Origin: Bigelowiella natans CCMP2755
Taxonomy: Eukaryota > Cercozoa > Chlorarachniophyceae
Assembly (NCBI GenBank): GCA_000320545.1
Contig: ADNK01001802.1
Location: 60,001-95,041 of the forward strand
Reading direction: 5' to 3'
Length of the DNA: 35,041 nucleotides
Part shown: piece after piece, positions 25,017-35,041 of the stretch
Position numbering within the stretch: position 1 is the stretch's first letter
Layout of the letters: each line of letters opens with the position of its first letter
Notes under the pieces: generated by a model
Told to the model about the DNA's origin: nothing
Database searches by the model: none
The model's input: the letters and a program-made list of their open reading frames with translations, nothing else
Position numbers and translations under genes: made by a program

Positions 25017-27008
25017 ATGAGCGTCGTTGTCACCAGGAAAACGAGCTTTTGGTTATGGGTTCCCGTTCTGGTCATCATAGGAATGGAGGCTCTGTCCTAC
25101 ATGTATGAAAGCGCCGAACTCGAGCGCTCGGTTTTGATTCCGGGATATGGATCGATGCGCAGTAGGCAAGAGGAACCTGCAGCCTTTCCTCAAATTGTCA
25201 GTAATAGCAGTAGTCTTGGAGACGGGCCTCAGAAGGAAGCTGGATGGCACACAAATGTTAAAGGTGGCGGGTACGTACAGCATCTGCAGGATATGGTGAA
25301 ACAGTTCCCATCAGCAGGTCATCCAATGCCTCATCATATTGCAGAATGGGGAATGTGCAAGCCCTCCCAGGAGGGACCAAAATCGTCCCTGTTTGAACAC
25401 ACCATTAGAGTTTGTGTGGTAGGCCTTCCGTATGCAGGCATAAGCTCCCCTACCTTCGGCCATGTTTGCCATGGGGTGAAGGTCTTATACTCAATGATGC
25501 GACGGCGGGGATTAGGGTAAGACTAGTATCCAAAATTGATGTGTTCTGTTTTTGCTCTTTCTTTGCATGCATGCATGCGTTTGTGCTAACAAAACCTGTA
25601 CTGTTGCCTACTCGAAGTCCTCTTCTTCTTATTGTTATTTTCCCTATAACTTTTCTTATCTTATACTCTTCTCCGTCATTTTTTTTAATGCAGGCCATGG
25701 TTGGATAATTGCAAGGTGCAGCTCCAATTCAATGCCCCTGTGTTACCCGTAAACCACACGCAGAAGTTCCACAAAAATGCATCATGGCCAACTCAAAATG
25801 CCTGGATCCGAAAATCCTGGGGTGGGGCATATAATCTTTGGCGGCCATTTGTGCTTCCCCCGCCCCAGTTTTTCCGCGGCGTTTCAAGCTCTTGTGACGC
25901 CATCCACCACGAAGCTTACATACCCAAGGACGACAATATCCGCTGCGGATTTTGCAACGATCATAAATCGGCGATTGAGCTACCTTTTGTTTTGCTCCGA
26001 CCAACGATGCCTTCTTATGAAGAAATCGCTGAACAGGAAGCTAACGCTACCCTATACATCTTGGATCGGTTGATTAATCAAGAAAAACAGCACCACCATT
26101 CTTCGAGATCTCCCCCAGTGCTCATTATGAAGCTAGACAACGATCAAATGTACCAAGCTGTTCCTAGAGGAATATTTCGCCAAGGAAATGCAAGGCACAA
26201 TCGTTTTCTACATAGAGCTGTGTCGCGGGCTCTTTCGATTCCGGATCGATACGAGGCAAGGTCCATTAGAATAACACAGGTCGTGAGAGGGAGCAAGGCC
26301 CCTCCTTCTGCACTAGGAAAGGGGATCAACGATGTATGCAAACCAAGGAGGATTCGTAATAAGATGGAAGTTGAACAACAGCTGGCTGCTCTTTGTAAGA
26401 AGAAGGTTGCGGATACGAATATCGATCTCTGCAAATTCAAAGGTAACGTCGACTTCGCAAATCTTAATACTACAGAACAGATGCGGGTAGCAGCTTCTTC
26501 AGATATTTTCATATCGTATCACGGCTCCGCAATTGGACACCACAACTGGATGCCGGACGATGCAATCTTGATCGAAGTCCTGCCAAGTAGGTATTTCTCA
26601 GGCTGGTGGGCGTTTCAAGAGGAGGACTCGATACGAAACATGACGTGGGTGTTCGCATCGCACTCAAATGGAAGCACAATCAAAAATTGTGTAAAAAACA
26701 GTGAGAATATTGATTTGAAGCCTTGGCGGCCTGGTCCCTTCTGCGGAGGAAGAAGGCAGAAAGATACATGTCGTGCGTGGAATGCTTCCAACGTCATTCA
26801 AATGCTGGAGAGTATTTTGCCTAAATGCGAGCTTAGTCTCCGCGTAGGGAGACGTCAGTGCCTCAAAGAAGCTCTCGTTGAATGGCAGAAGAAATCAGCT
26901 AATGTGGGCTACTGGGTGTTCCCCAAGTTTGATAGACCAAAACACATGTTCATGGAGATTGCAGATGATGGCAAGGGGAAAGATGATGTGTGGCCGGATG
27001 ATAAGTAA
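25017..27008 (+). CDS. GT61-like (DUF563) glycosyltransferase, type II membrane protein, 604 aa
   Basis: Two exons, 25017-25516 and 25694-27008; the donor is GTAAGA, the acceptor TTTTTTTAATGCAG, and phase 2 joins cleanly. A cytoplasmic MSVVVTRK is followed by a membrane segment at about residues 10-27 (SFWLWVPVLVIIGMEALSYM). The long lumenal part is Cys-rich with several N-glycosylation sites. Near residues 428-464 is the GT61-type signature: EQMRVAASSDIFISYHGSA, then GHHNWMPDDAILIEVLP, corresponding to the family's HGAGL.N..FMP..A..E..P core. GT61 enzymes include plant xylan-decorating transferases and animal EOGT; here the substrate cannot be predicted. It starts at the first Met after the divergent spacer. 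The exons have no simple repeats, unlike the rest of the window. Family assignment is good, specificity unknown. Confidence 0.85.
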
Positions 27009-27541
27009 ACTCATCATGATTGGAGTCTGCAGGCGACTCTGGTGCATTTCAGAGTGCGCATTTCCAAGATTGTGAATTTAACACAGTCGCAGTGAGAATC
27101 TGACCTTTGCATATCTGTACGTCAGCATCGCATAGCAGCTGCAGTGTTGTCGCATACATTTTCCGTTGTCATTGATGCGCAAGTTTGCTAGCTGCCTCTT
27201 TCAACTGGAGGCACTCCGCGCACGGCAGTGGCGACGCGCACCATCGCAGGGCCTCGTCTCATGCTAGCATGGGTGGGTGAAGGTGGGAAATCGACGATTT
27301 TATTTTTCGCTGTTACTCGTGACCCTGTATATATATATATGCTAGTGTAGACCGTGCTGTGAATTCGTGTGCCTTCGAGCACCGTCTTCCAGTACATTAT
27401 TGGCGCACTGCTACGGCACGAACATCTAACTTGTAACGCATGATAATCATCATGCTTCATGGAATGCGTAGCAAGCTGTTTTGATGGTGCATGCACAGCT
27501 CGGCTATGAGCGTTGTTTGCCATGGGTCAATATAGTGCCAT
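27009..27541. other. Convergent spacer between GT61-like and lipase genes
   Basis: 533 bp between two stop codons. It holds TTTGCTAGCTGCC near 27184, a perfect CATGCTAGCATG at 27260 and a short TATATATAT run near 27329. No coding exon is supported. Confidence 0.55.
27260..27271. repeat. CATGCTAGCATG palindrome, copy 4
   Basis: Perfect 12-bp palindrome about 250 bp after the stop of the GT61-like gene. Confidence 0.9.
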
Positions 27542-27701
27542 TTATGATACATTGACACTTTCTTTCTGTCGACAGAGTACTGTTTTAATTGCTGTTTCAT
27601 AGGGTAACGGCAAATGGTCCCTAAATAGCCGTGATGTTATCACAACCTCAGACAACTCTGCAGCTGCGACTTTACGCACGCCTGCATTAGAGTTATGCCC
27701 A

Positions 27702-27748
<47 letters not shown>

Positions 27749-29163
27749 TGAGAGATAGATGCGAAAAGAGATAGATAGATAGAGAGAGAGAGAGAAAGAG
27801 AGAGGGGAGAGTAGAGAAAGGGGAGAGGAGGGAGAAAGAGAGAAAAGTCAATCAAATATCCACAGGAAGAACGAAGTAGTAACTGTTGTATATATAAAAA
27901 TACCAAGGGTGTTCGTTCCATGCTCTTCCATTGCTACTCCTTGGCCTCCTGGAGTGCTCTCTTTCAGCATTAAAATTGTTCCCGGAATTTCCATCACAGG
28001 CAAACCTCTGAAATTAGACAGCACCACAAGAATGTTAGCACACAAGCCCAACTCCCAGCGACGATCAGGCATAAAACCACGCAATAGCTTGGGCGACAGC
28101 AGCAGATAGGCTCAGGCATAGGAATAACCAATGAGAAAGTGTGCATATCATCTTTGTGATTATTGTTATCGTTTTCAATGCTGCTGCTGCTGCTGCTACG
28201 ATTGCCACCATTGCTGCTGCGTATACTAAAAGTACTACCCCTCTATGAACCAAACCTCTTCAGCACGGCAACGCTATTTCGTCGGCGGCGAGTGGACTTG
28301 GAGTATTTGTTATCGGAAGCTGCTATACTTTCATGTATTGCCTTTAGGACCTGTCTCCGCAGTGACAAGCCACACACGACGACGAAGACGACACACACAA
28401 TGATCAATGCTCTTTGCTGCAGGCAGTTCCACTCAAATCCGACCGAACAAATGCTGATATATTTCTTCTCACACCTTCACCCCAATGGTGCTCTCTGGCC
28501 GGGCTATTGCATGCACTCGATCCAACAGTGAGAAATCTCGCTTGAGGGTCTCTCCGATTTGAGATATTTTCCTGCAAGAAAGATCGTGATACCGTCGTTA
28601 TTTATTATTCGGCAAAGGGACGCATGTGACTACAGTAGGTGGCGACTAATAAAGAGAAGACTATATCATATCTCATCGGCAAAAATACTACCGTAGAGTG
28701 TCAAGGACAGATGGATAACTGAGTCTAGGAACCTTGTGTTGGTGGGCACATTGTGAATCATCATCGGAAAGACAGCAACCACACTCAAGAGTGATAGTGA
28801 TGGCAACAACAAATCGCCATATGAGCAAACCGTGTTTCAGGCTGCATATCATGCAGAGGCAATGAGCTGCACAAGGCTAACGTGTGTTTCGATAAAGCTT
28901 TCTCATTCGTGAGTCCCTTCGTACACAAATCACAAATACTATCATCGTCATGTGCGTGGTGTATAATACCCCCCCACTCCCCCCCTGTGGCATAATGATT
29001 CGTCCGGTTTACCGCATCAAATTCCATCACAAACGACATAGTGTTCTTCACCAAGTGGCTGCCCTCCGGGGAAGAGTCCCTAATTAAGTGTGAGAGGAAC
29101 GCTATGCTGCTGCTCTGCTGATGCTCACGATCATGATGACTATGGTGTGAAAAGACTACGACG

Positions 29164-29194
<31 letters not shown>

Positions 29195-29232
29195 TACTAC
29201 CAGGCATTATTCTTAGGATACTGATGCTGAGG

Positions 29233-29274
<42 letters not shown>

Positions 29275-31344
29275 ATATATCGCTCCCCCCCCCCCTCCCC
29301 TCTCTTTCCCCTCTCCAACACTGCAATCATGCTGATACCACACTGGCGATGGCGGAGAGAAGATGGGGGGCGGCGCAAAAGCGTATGTGAATATCTCAGA
29401 GCTTTCTGGAATAGAGGGCACTCCTGGGAAGGAATGTGCTGTAGTCCGACACATCATCATCATTAACAACAACAACAGCATCGCAACAACAACAATAGTG
29501 TGAGAAAAGAGAGCAGCGGGAAAGAACGAATCTGGAAGACAATTCCAAACAACGATATGACAATGGCATGGAGACGAGAGAAATGAGACGATATATGCTC
29601 CAACATGTTTAGGTTAGCAATAAAAATAGCTAAATCACATGACGCAGATCAAAGATCTTGGTGCTTTAACGTTGTGCCTAACTGCCACTACTGCTGCTGC
29701 TGCTACTGCTGGTACGTTTATTACTACTTAAGACCGTGTCCGATTCCAGTGTCTTTCCTCTGTGCTTTCCGCAAAAGCATAGAGATCATCAAAGCAACTC
29801 CGGCACCTGCATAAAATATATGCTACCGTCATTGCTCTTGCAGTGTGAGAGTGTGTATATTGGGGGAAAGAGGCATGCATATGGCCGCCTTCGTAGGGCC
29901 ACGATTACAATACAATGGCGACGACGATGAAAGCGATGGGTAATGTCTTAATCCTCCTGTTGTTTTCAGTTAGAGCAACCGAGACTGTGGCCAGTGACGA
30001 TAAGGCGATATCCTTCATGTTCTGTAAGAGCTTTTTCTATGTGGTTTCTCGTATAAGCGAGCACATCATAAGCTGAGCGAAGAAAACCATCGTGTGCAAT
30101 GCCGCCTGTGGTAAATAGTAGCAGCAGAAGCAGAAGTTTGTTGTCGCATTCCCACCATCACCATACTGCGGAGAGCGCAATAAACCATTGTCTAATACCT
30201 AAGATCCGCCTTGGAGAGCAGAGTAGATCTGTGAGCACATCGGAAATCGAGGCTGTCCCTGCAGTAGAAAAGGGATAAAGAGAGGAAACACACGAGCAAA
30301 AAGCAGCGTCCTTGAAGAAAGGCAATGACGAGAGAGAGAACAATGCTATCACCATGCCAACCTTTATTTCTCTCTCCATCATTCAACCCGTTAGAGATGG
30401 TGCAGTAGCTACCAACCACCTACATACCGCGTATGCTGAGAATCACTGCCTTGAGCTTATGATCAATTGCTAAGAAGTGCATTGGGCACAGCTGGCCTGG
30501 CGTAACAGTGGCGCCTTCAGAAGGCATCTAAAGCACAACATAATAATGTAAGACCTTAGCCATAATCATCATTGTCATATTCTCAACCGACAAAACGAGT
30601 GCGTTTATGAGTAGCTTCGCCCCTTACTTTACATTGTTTTGTCGTATGTGATACATCATGCGGTACAATAACTAAGGGGGGGGGGAAGCTTGGTGATTCG
30701 GTGATCTCATTCTCTCTTTCTATGGATGCTGTGAAAGGAATAGGTGACTCACTTTTCCCCCCCCTTTATGCTCTGGCCGAACAAAGAGCACCTTACGTGA
30801 ATGAATAGGTAGTAAGACGCATTTCTCCAATTTGAAGCAATTGGAAAATCAGAGCAACTGCACACACACACACACATACACACACACACACACACTATAT
30901 ATATATATAAGGCCAAATAATATAGTATTCATCTTATTCAACGTAAATATTTTGCTTTTCTCATCTGATGACTTTACACTTAATTATCTTAAGTTGTGTT
31001 GTCTGCTTCATCATCCTTCTCCTCCTCCATCGGTGCACATATATCGTATACCTCATGATCTTTCAGGCCCGTCCTTGCACAGATGAGTGCAATGAGAGAA
31101 GATTCTTCGCCATCCTTGATTAAGGAGCCTTATTTATCAAGCAATTTGTCATCGATTGGTGCATTGAATATATAGCAAAGACTGCTGAGCGAGTGAGGGA
31201 AATGCAGCAAAAATAAGGTCGAAGAACATCTAATTTTCTCAAAAGGGGAAGATGCAGTTGCTTCAAAGTGTGTACTGGTTCTTATCGGCATCATTTATGC
31301 AGAGGAAGAATCTGTGTTCTTTCTTTTTCCTATCGGCCATGAAC

Positions 31345-31378
<34 letters not shown>

Positions 31379-32452
31379 GCACCTAATGCTTCTTTGCCAG
31401 CTTGCGGACTTAGAAGGCCTACCGCAGCGGCAATAACAGTACCATACGCACTTGTTGCGAAGAGACAGACGCGATGCGCCTCCAAGGGCACTCGAGGCTC
31501 TTTTTGGTGGTCTGCTTTCTCCTTCTTTCCTTCTGGCATGGTTTCTTCTTCCTCTACGCTTGCTATAGCCACATTGCGTTTGGTGCTGCGTACGGTAATA
31601 GCCAAATCGTTGTCCTTCGAATCCTCGGCCATTTTCGTGCCATTGCGAGATGATGATTCCCTTTAAGTATGATGTTGTTGAGTGTGATAACGCTGTTGGT
31701 GTTACATATTGCTCTTGCGAAAATTATCAACAATTAGCCACTGCATTCGTCAGATTACCTCTCCGTGTGATAGGTCCAAAGCAGCGCAATGTTTACAGGA
31801 AGCCATCGATGAAATGCATCGTCGAGATCCGCCTCCCTACCCAGCTTTTCGTAGATCTTCCCCACAGCCTTGATGGCGGATTTGAATTCGTGCGTGCGCA
31901 TATATGAGGGCAGCAACGCCTCCATCTCTTTGTCAAAATCAGGGCGAGGAAGCACAAAGTGGAGAACCGATGCAGCGCATACACCTGGGATGTAAAGCAC
32001 TTAGACGTCGTTTGCGGTGTAGGCGAACGATAAACACGGGGAAATGATGCGGCGTTTACTACGCTTACTATCAACATCCTAATAGTTGCCTCCATCAAGC
32101 ACACACATGGGGCATGCTATCACACTATTAGCAAAAAGGTACTACTATTACAACCAGCGCAGAGTCCAGTGAAGAGACGTCCTCCATATACAACGTACCC
32201 CGTCAAAGCAAACGAGAATACTATGAATAACCGACCTAAAACAGCATCAGCAGTAGCAACAGCAGCAGCATAAATCCTCGTAGAAGAATGCCAGAATAAT
32301 CACACGAACTGAGAAATGATCTTCCACATACTTATCATCTAGCCTTCCTTACCTCTGATCGAGAACATGGGGGGAGCGAAGGACGGCAGCATGACACAAG
32401 ACTCGCCTGTCTTCGCGACCCTTTCGCGCAAAATACTTAGAGTCGAACCCAT
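27542..32452 (-). CDS. Diacylglycerol-lipase-like class 3 lipase, 613 aa, 16 exons
   Basis: Serine hydrolase, likely on glycerolipids. Exons in transcript order: 32452-32353, 31984-31759, 31660-31423, 31114-31052, 30527-30428, 30258-30199, 30105-29980, 29806-29735, 29438-29339, 29112-29013, 28916-28831, 28718-28692, 28571-28475, 28350-28251, 28110-27904, 27681-27542 (TAA). All introns are GT..AG with matching phases. Class 3 lipase features in order: VCLFATSAYG (about 159-168), HFLAIDHKLKAVILSIRGT (226-244), SDVLTDLL (247-254), GIAHDGFLRSAYDVL (264-278), nucleophile elbow GHSLGAG (Ser303), TYAFAPPP, then the C-terminal LPVMEIPGTILML and SRLFRDHLPLPY (His590, the likely catalytic His). The usual Asp motif D-x-V-P-R is not obvious; Asp374 in IRDSSP is the best candidate. 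The four-helix membrane domain of animal DAGL is absent; the protein starts MGSTLS, a good N-myristoylation signal. The 29112 acceptor could instead be three bases further on. Confidence 0.88.
27703..27806. repeat. (CA)n and (GA)n microsatellites
   Basis: CA run about 27703-27740 and GATA/GA run about 27772-27806, in the last intron of the lipase gene. On the transcript they read as TG and TC repeats before the acceptor. Confidence 0.9.
29162..29272. repeat. (CTA)n and (CT)n microsatellites in a lipase intron
   Basis: On the transcript these read (TAG)n and (GA)n, the same sense-strand types as in the plus-strand genes. They lie between exons 29438-29339 and 29112-29013. Confidence 0.9.
30860..30895. 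repeat. (CA)n microsatellite
   Basis: CA repeat with one TA interruption followed by a short TA run, in a lipase intron. Confidence 0.9.
31341..31379. repeat. (ACA)n microsatellite
   Basis: Thirteen or so ACA/CAA units, reading (TGT)n on the lipase transcript, about 45-80 bases after the donor of exon 31660-31423. Confidence 0.9.
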
Positions 32453-32914
32453 TGCGACCCAAGAGGAAGGACCGAGGATACAGCAGTCTGCCGCAGACAG
32501 AAAGGGGGGTCGGTCTGGCCTGGCGAATCTTTTTCCTTCCCGTGCTTGTCGCAATAATTAAGGCTGATTTCTTCAGTGCGACAATGGAATCGCTGTCCGC
32601 AACCTATAAACGCCCTGAAAAGATACCAAAAAAAAAAAGAAAATGAGAATATCCAAGTCCTCGGTTAAGCACGGAGGGGAGAAGAGATTCGACTAGTACT
32701 TTCGCCGTTGATAATTTTCGCTTGTCGTATGAGCAAAATGCCAGGAGTCTTTAAGGTGCGACTATAAAAAACACAACTCTTTCCGATTGAAAAAGCCCCA
32801 CATTTCTCGCGCCGCCGCTCGTCGGCAAGCTGCACCCAAACAAACGGCTGCGATGGAAAGCGAGAGGGGGAGGGGGGGGGGGGTGGGTGGCACTTGCTGC
32901 GCTGGCTCTAACAT
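32453..32914. promoter_or_regulatory. Divergent promoter region of lipase and ELP3-like genes
   Basis: About 460 bp between the two predicted start codons. The + strand carries TATAAAAAA at 32763-32771, the clearest TATA-like element of the window, followed by a CG-rich stretch (TCTCGCGCCGCCGCTCGTCG near 32806) and a 12-G run near 32872. The TATA fits transcription to the right into the ELP3-like gene. Confidence 0.5.
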
Positions 32915-34522
32915 ATGGAGATGAATATGTTTATAATATGCGGTGTAATGGGTAATTTATCGAGCAGTGTGGCAGTGGCTGGGGACACACATAAACACAA
33001 AAGCGATGCGACAAAGCTCCGATTGTTTTCTCATTGATAGGACGGCATCTATCTGCTTATGCTGCAGCTAACGCTACATGGATAAGCAAGGCTACTCAGC
33101 TTCTTGAAGCGCACAGAAGCTTCCTCAATGAAAGGCATGCCTTCACATTGTTGGAAATGTGAGAAAGGTGCACGTGGTTAGATTCCTTGTAATTTTCTCA
33201 GTTCTGGATGGGACATTGAAGACTACATGGCCCCTTTATTTCCGAAAGAGAACCAGTCTGGACCGATTTTGGTGAGGCAGGGATGAACGGGGAGAGAAGG
33301 GAGATGGGAGAGAGGGAAAATACGCTGTCAATGATTCGTCTCCATTAAACGCAATAGCTCGAGCTTTGAGCTAATTATCAAATTCTTCTTGAAACTACGC
33401 AGAATTTCGTTCGCTACTTAGCCGAGGAAGGGTCTGAAATATCCAATGGTACGTTGTTTATCATCTTGCCCCCTCTCCTTCCTTCGTTTATGGTTCTCGA
33501 GATATACAGCTACTCTTGAAATTCTAGTAGTGATTGCACTGTGAAACTCCCATTATGAAAGCATTATAGTTCATCCTACATGTACGTACATCGTATCCAA
33601 TTCGCAAGACTTATACGCCAATGCACACATGTACATGCTCGGTTCTACAGCGAAGAGCTTCGATCGCGTGCTCCGGCATGGACGAGTCCGGTTCAAACTT
33701 TGTCCCAAAATGGCGCAGATCAGGATGGTTTATAAGGTGCGACGAAGTAGTATTACGGGGTTGTGATAATGCATCCGCCAACAAGCAACGATGAAAACTT
33801 ACATTACATATGAACAACGCCTTGCCAATAGTGAGCATCGTTTCCTCTCCCAAATATGAGAAACGTAGTGAAAAGGCGCAGGACCACTGCTTCTTCTTCT
33901 TCTTCTTCATCATCATCATCATCCTCTTCTTCTTCTTCTTCTTCTTCTTCTTCGATGACGACTGTACCAGATTTTGAGAAGCTATGGAATGCTTGAGAGA
34001 AGCGAAGGGCTGGAGCGATTCCTGGTTTGCCACCCTGTTCGGAGTCTCTCTGGAGTTCTCGTCATCACCGTATTCACCAGCCCTTACCCGCAGTATAACG
34101 TTACTGATCAAAACGGTCACCAACAGCTCAAAACTCAGGTCAATTAGCCCTAACTCAATTTGCACTTCACGTGAAAAGGGAAAGGGGAGGAAGCACGGGG
34201 AGGCTATAGCGCGATCTCATATGGGCATATATCTTCATCGTTGGCATGTTATCAAAGTTTAAACGACTTCTTCTTCATGTTTGCCGTTATTCTTGGCAGC
34301 GTTTCAGTTGTCGGCACAATTGCTTTTACTGTCCAAACGAGCCAGATATGCCTCGGAGTTATATCTCTGATGAACCCGGTAGTGGTAGTAGTAGTAGCAG
34401 TAGTAGTAGTGGCGAATGCATGCTGTGGATGAGATGTTTATGATACTTTCTTCTTCTTCTTCTTCGCAGCAAGATGTGGTGCGGGTTATAGTAAACAACC
34501 GCCCGCTTTCACACACTAGATG

Positions 34523-34559
<37 letters not shown>

Positions 34560-35041
34560 ACGCACACATTTGCACTTACATATGATTTCTATCTTTATTA
34601 CATGCGCAGGGGTCCGGCGTGCCAGGCGGCATGGCTTCGATGCGTTCCGGCAGTTCATTGCTCGCGCGACAGCACACTGGCTCAATGGACACCCTGTAGA
34701 CAAGATCGAGCTCTTGGTAGTTGCTCGGCCTTTGATATGTGTGCGTGGAACGATATTGACGGCGCCGACTGATAATATATGCACTTTGTTGTGACCTTTG
34801 AAGGTGCTGGGCGGCACGTGGACAGAATATCCTCATCAGTATGACAAACGATGCCACTAGGACTTATAATGAAGGGAGGGAGAGGGCAGGGGGGGGGGGG
34901 GGGGGGGGGGGTTTGAATAAAAGAGAATCTTCCTGCCCGACTTTCTTACAATTGCCCTCTATGGGATTTGCCACTTTTTCTTGGTGAACGAGGATGAGAC
35001 CCCGAGCGTTAGGGATAACGATCGTTTGTTTGCCATAGTAG
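32915..35041 (+). CDS. ELP3-like radical SAM protein (3' incomplete at window edge)
   Basis: ELP3 is the catalytic subunit of Elongator, which builds cm5U-type modifications on the tRNA wobble uridine using a radical SAM core and a C-terminal acetyltransferase domain. Exons: 32915-32951 (tentative), 33041-33158, 33202-33271, 33403-33448, 33651-33736, 33971-34138, 34300-34378, 34610-34716, 34804 to about 34838, then beyond the window. Phases agree. The N-terminal part shows FDRVLRHGRVRFKLCPKMAQ and the ELP3-typical RSLSGVLVITVFTSPYP. The radical SAM core has C179-x3-C183-x2-C186 in FSCRHNCFYCPNEP, then PRSYISDEPG, NGHPVDKIELL and VLGGTWTEYP. The acetyltransferase domain is not in the window. 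The CX3CX2C form with CPNEP is a divergent ELP3 subtype; yeast and human ELP3 have a longer first gap. The start could instead be 32853. Confidence 0.87.
33892..33954. repeat. (CTT)n(CAT)n(CTT)n tract before an acceptor
   Basis: A mixed CTT/CAT triplet array ending about 17 bp before exon 33971-34138 of the ELP3-like gene; it can supply the polypyrimidine tract. Confidence 0.9.
34379..34411. repeat. (GTA)n fused to a splice donor
   Basis: The intron after exon 34300-34378 begins GTAGTGGTAGTAGTAG at the donor itself. Confidence 0.85.
34524..34556. repeat. (AC)n microsatellite
   Basis: AC run in the ELP3-like gene intron before exon 34610-34716. Confidence 0.95.
34889..34911. repeat. 23-base G homopolymer
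   Basis: Uninterrupted G run about 50 bp after the last visible ELP3-like exon. Its true length is probably uncertain because such runs are hard to sequence. Confidence 0.8.

Noticed and set aside
28785-29378. 197-aa minus-strand frame ending in Cys/His residues
   Set aside because: It reads through a (TAG)n/(GA)n intron; only 29013-29112 is an exon in this frame (28831-28916 is an exon of the same gene in another context). The apparent Cys/His cluster lies in intron sequence.
33611-34165. 184-aa minus-strand frame with Lys and Met runs
   Set aside because: It is the antisense of ELP3-like exons 33651-33736 and 33971-34138 plus a CTT/CAT repeat. The plus strand gives the conserved protein.

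Overview
The window is nuclear DNA of a eukaryote, most likely a microbial alga or related protist. Coding sequence is cut into many short exons with GT..AG introns, and the non-coding DNA is saturated with di- and trinucleotide microsatellites. A plant-type ATP-phosphofructokinase, a long P-class PPR protein, a GT61-like and a DUF707-like glycosyltransferase and a divergent ELP3-like radical-SAM protein together fit a photosynthetic protist such as a stramenopile. The lineage is an inference. I saw no rRNA, tRNA, CRISPR array, prophage or autonomous transposon.

I built the gene models by hand, chaining exons whose GT/AG borders and reading phases agree. Layout: (A) 243-3418 +, coiled-coil protein with a Ser/Pro/Arg tail, 5' end unresolved; (B) 5038-7029 -, predicted secreted 339-aa protein of unknown family, 6 exons; (C) 7693-14065 +, 889-aa PPR protein, 16 exons; (E) 15711-22554 +, 560-aa phosphofructokinase, 23 exons; (F) 23679-24671 -, intronless DUF707-like type II membrane protein; (G) 25017-27008 +, 604-aa GT61-like glycosyltransferase, 2 exons; (H) 27542-32452 -, 613-aa diacylglycerol-lipase-like class 3 lipase, 16 exons; (I) 32915 to the right edge +, ELP3-like protein, 3' incomplete. 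B/C, F/G and H/I are divergent pairs with shared upstream regions. A/B, E/F and G/H are convergent.

The genes do not form one pathway. F and G look like a functional pair: two Golgi-type glycosyltransferase-like proteins head to head across 345 bp. The others are housekeeping: glycolysis (E), tRNA wobble modification (I), lipid signalling or turnover (H) and probably organelle RNA metabolism (C).

The most unusual signals are structural. First, a perfect 12-bp palindrome, CATGCTAGCATG, occurs four times, only in spacers downstream of genes, amid a wider enrichment of TGCTAG/CTAGCA words. Second, many introns start directly with a (GTA)n or (GT)n microsatellite fused to the 5' splice site, in sense orientation on both strands, while acceptors often sit behind pyrimidine-rich or AT microsatellites. 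Third, a 92-bp perfect (CA)n(TA)n(TG)n palindrome lies in an intron of gene A. I found no defence or mobile system.
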